Positions 61,801-64,000 of a DNA stretch of 64,000 nt are shown in pieces. Both the position numbers and the translations under genes were made by a program. How positions within the stretch are numbered: the first letter of the stretch is position 1; every line of letters starts with the position of its first letter. Below the pieces are notes generated by a model. That model made no database searches, had not been told where the DNA came from, and was given only the letters and a program-made list of their open reading frames with translations. This DNA comes from Rhynochetos jubatus (lineage: Eukaryota; Chordata; Aves; Eurypygiformes; Rhynochetidae): NCBI GenBank assembly GCA_027574665.1, contig CM050650.1, positions 52,373,304 to 52,437,303 of the forward strand, read 5' to 3'.

Positions 61801-63934
61801 TCTGAATTTCTCTTTCTTAAAGTCATTGAGGATAAAGTTTTACTTGTAAATTTGACAGCATTTTCTCATCGATCAACCTATGAGAAACTCACCTGAGCTT
61901 ACTCTGGTGACTCATGGAATAGCCCTGTAACTCAGCAGGAACAAGTCATTGAACATGTCTTTTGATGGTTGCTCCTGTATTTTACACATGTACATTCCTC
62001 CTAACACACAGGAGGAGGAAATGCAGTTGAAATCGCAATGTACTTCATAGTCAAAGCTGTCTTTCTTCTACACAGTCAGGGGGAAAATGCGTTTAAGTTA
62101 CTGTTTGGCTTGTTGTTTCGAAGATCTGCTTTGTTTACCCCCAGATGCTAGCTGGAAACAGACAGAATTCAAGAATGTGGAATTTTACAACAAGAAAAGG
62201 ATTTTAGATAGTGCTTTGAAACACTCAGTAAACTGAGAAGGCATAAAACCAATGCAATATAAATAAGACAGAGTATCTCAAGTAGTATGGCAGTGATGGT
62301 ATGTTTCAATTCTAGGAATAAATGCACAATGATAAAATAAAAGAATATATGTTTAGATGAAAAAGAAAAATAGGGGAAGAAATCTTTTCCAATTTATGTA
62401 TATTTAGAAATGAATGTTATATGAAAAGTCTTAGGGCATCTGTAGATGGAAACCCTGGATCAACACTTGTCTTGAAGCTGAAGACCTCTAGTTTTTCAGT
62501 ACTTTCATCTATATAAAGTATTTAAATATTGCTAACAATATGTCATCTTATTTTGCACTAAAATTGTCTTTTTATAAGATAAATTGTGTTTTGTTTCAGA
62601 GTAGTAGTATAACATTGAAGTGAATTCCCTGATTTCAGTTCACTTTGCAGAATAATTTTGATGCATATGAAATAGAGCTATTTTGAGGAAAATAACTGGA
62701 AGCTTTACTCCTGTTATACACCAAATGCACTCCAATCCCAATGGTGACAAAGTGGTCCAAAACAGCATTAGGTTCCTTCAAACTACTGGTAAAATTAAGA
62801 CATCCAGAATAGGCTTAATATAGCAAAAATAAAACATTTGAACTGTCTATAGAATAGATGTAGAAGAATCAGCACTTTTCTATCCACTATTATGGTTATC
62901 TACTGATCCACTCTTAGAGCAATAAACTAATTGCTAATGTAACCACTGAAGAAGCATGTCTATTCCTAATCCAATGTAATGTTATACTACAAAATCCACA
63001 CGTTGCTCATTCTGCTTGAACTGACTTTCTGACTGTAGAAGAGCCCAACTCAACTCTTCCTTCTTGTGTCTGCAGCTTGCTAATCACATTCTCATCAGCA
63101 AGGCTAAAACCCAACTGGGCATATGTATACAGGCTGCACTTCTTGCTGGGGTTTTGTTAAGATCTATTTCTATTATTTTATAACATTTCTTAATGGTCTT
63201 AATGGTATTTTAACCTTTTCTTAATATCATTCCAGTTTTAATTACTTAATAATAATCTAATAATTTATTTCATACTGCTTCCTTACATTATCTTTTACAT
63301 TGTACTCTATTATAGGCCAAGTTTAATAGGTCTACAACTGAGAGTCCAGATTCCTAAAGATTTCTACAAAATAGTCAGTGATTACCAGGTAAGAAATTGT
63401 TTTCCTTTACACAACTCTAGAGGTAGTGTCTTATAATCTAATGCATTAAGTGGAGTTTCCTCTCAGACCCGACATTTCCAAAGACCCTTGTTTGTTATTG
63501 TCCTTGACTAAAGTACCAGCTTGGAAGAAGACATCAGGCTGTCATCTTCCTTTCAACAAAGGCCACCAGCAACATGTTGTTTCTTAGATAGTTGGGTCAT
63601 CAGTGCTTTAAAATGTGATACATTTTTCAATTTTTATTAGTCCTAGTTGCTGGTTTTCATCCGGCCTTCTCTTCCTGGAACAAGAACTGGCTTCCTCTAA
63701 AAAACAGTTCAAGAAGTGGATACAACACAGACACCTATCATGATATCTGAGTGTAATGCCCATTCTTCACCTGCTTAGATTCTGTATCTACAGTGTGGTC
63801 TACTTTTACTTCTGCTAATGTTCAAGTCAAGGATCTTTTTTTTTTTTCTCTAGAAATTATTCACTCACACCAACCAATTTAAAAGAATACTTGTACATAC
63901 ATGGACGTATATAAAATCACAATGAAAACACTTT
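58886..63934. other. Intergenic, very AT-rich, no gene recognised
   Basis: Strongly AT-rich between 59.8 and 63.3 kb. Two exon-like islands (61351-61386 minus, 63316-63388 plus) are treated as findings only. A runs occur at 60051-60064 and 61147-61155. Confidence 0.65.
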
Positions 63935-64000
63935 ATAGAGGACGGATAGAGGATGGACAACCGATGTAATTTACCTGGACTTGTGCAAAGCCTTCGATAG
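63935..64000 (+). mobile_element. CR1 LINE, reverse transcriptase fragment (cut by window edge)
   Basis: Reads ATGTAATTTACCTGGACTTG, then TGCAAAGCCTTCGATAG, giving YLDLCKAFD, the LINE reverse transcriptase motif (usually YLDFSKAFD in bird CR1). It continues beyond the window, so it may be a longer copy than the others. Confidence 0.8.

Noticed and set aside
29386..64000. EPM2A (laforin) exons on the minus strand
   Set aside because: Expected next gene from mammalian order, but I found nothing like the HCNAGVGRS phosphatase motif or the VRSSVCSL end.

Overview
This is a vertebrate, almost certainly avian, genomic window. It has long AT-rich introns with GT-AG splice sites, many CR1 LINE fragments ending in the bird-type 3' tail, and two solo LTRs with the TGTCGTGGTTTAAC-type terminus that I associate with bird ERVL elements. 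The CR1 and LTR types suggest a bird other than chicken, but that is inference. There are no bacterial operons, CRISPR arrays or tRNA genes that I could see.

The left 29.4 kb is the 3' end of the utrophin gene (UTRN), read on the + strand. Ten exons can be joined without a frame break: 663-799, 2397-2435, 2666-2731, 5913-5978, 13801-13959, 14347-14590, 21121-21229, 22699-22785, 24990-25012 and 27205 onward. They give 939 coding bases: 312 residues plus a TGA stop at 27211-27213. They correspond to dystrophin exons 70-79; the first six lengths (137, 39, 66, 66, 159, 244) equal the dystrophin exon lengths I know. They encode the part of utrophin after the ZZ domain: the syntrophin-binding region, two coiled coils that pair with dystrobrevin, and the tail ending RPQAM. 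The 3'UTR runs about 2.15 kb to a doubled AATAAA at 29360-29369. It carries a let-7 8mer site, a miR-1/206 site and an old MIR-like SINE.

The introns carry a CR1 copy (20257-20716), two solo copies of one LTR family in opposite orientation (17715-18479 and 26068-26847) that bracket three coding exons, a TA/CA microsatellite and a small tandem repeat. One intron holds a short segment (3851-3923) that would work as an in-phase alternative terminal exon.

From 29.4 kb to 64 kb I see no gene I can support. It looks like the intergenic space beyond UTRN; in mammals the next gene is EPM2A, and I could not find laforin exons. The region holds CR1 fragments in both orientations (30.6, 32.7, 34.1-35.0, 39.1-39.5, 51.2-51.9, 52.3, 58.3-58.9 and 63.9 kb), a perfect 10+10 bp dyad of two POU octamers at 29880-29902, a 13 bp palindrome at 39729-39757, and a few exon-like islands of low confidence.

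I did not find an undescribed biological system. The items most worth checking are the possible alternative utrophin C-terminus, the inverted LTR pair and the octamer dyad just past the UTRN 3' end.
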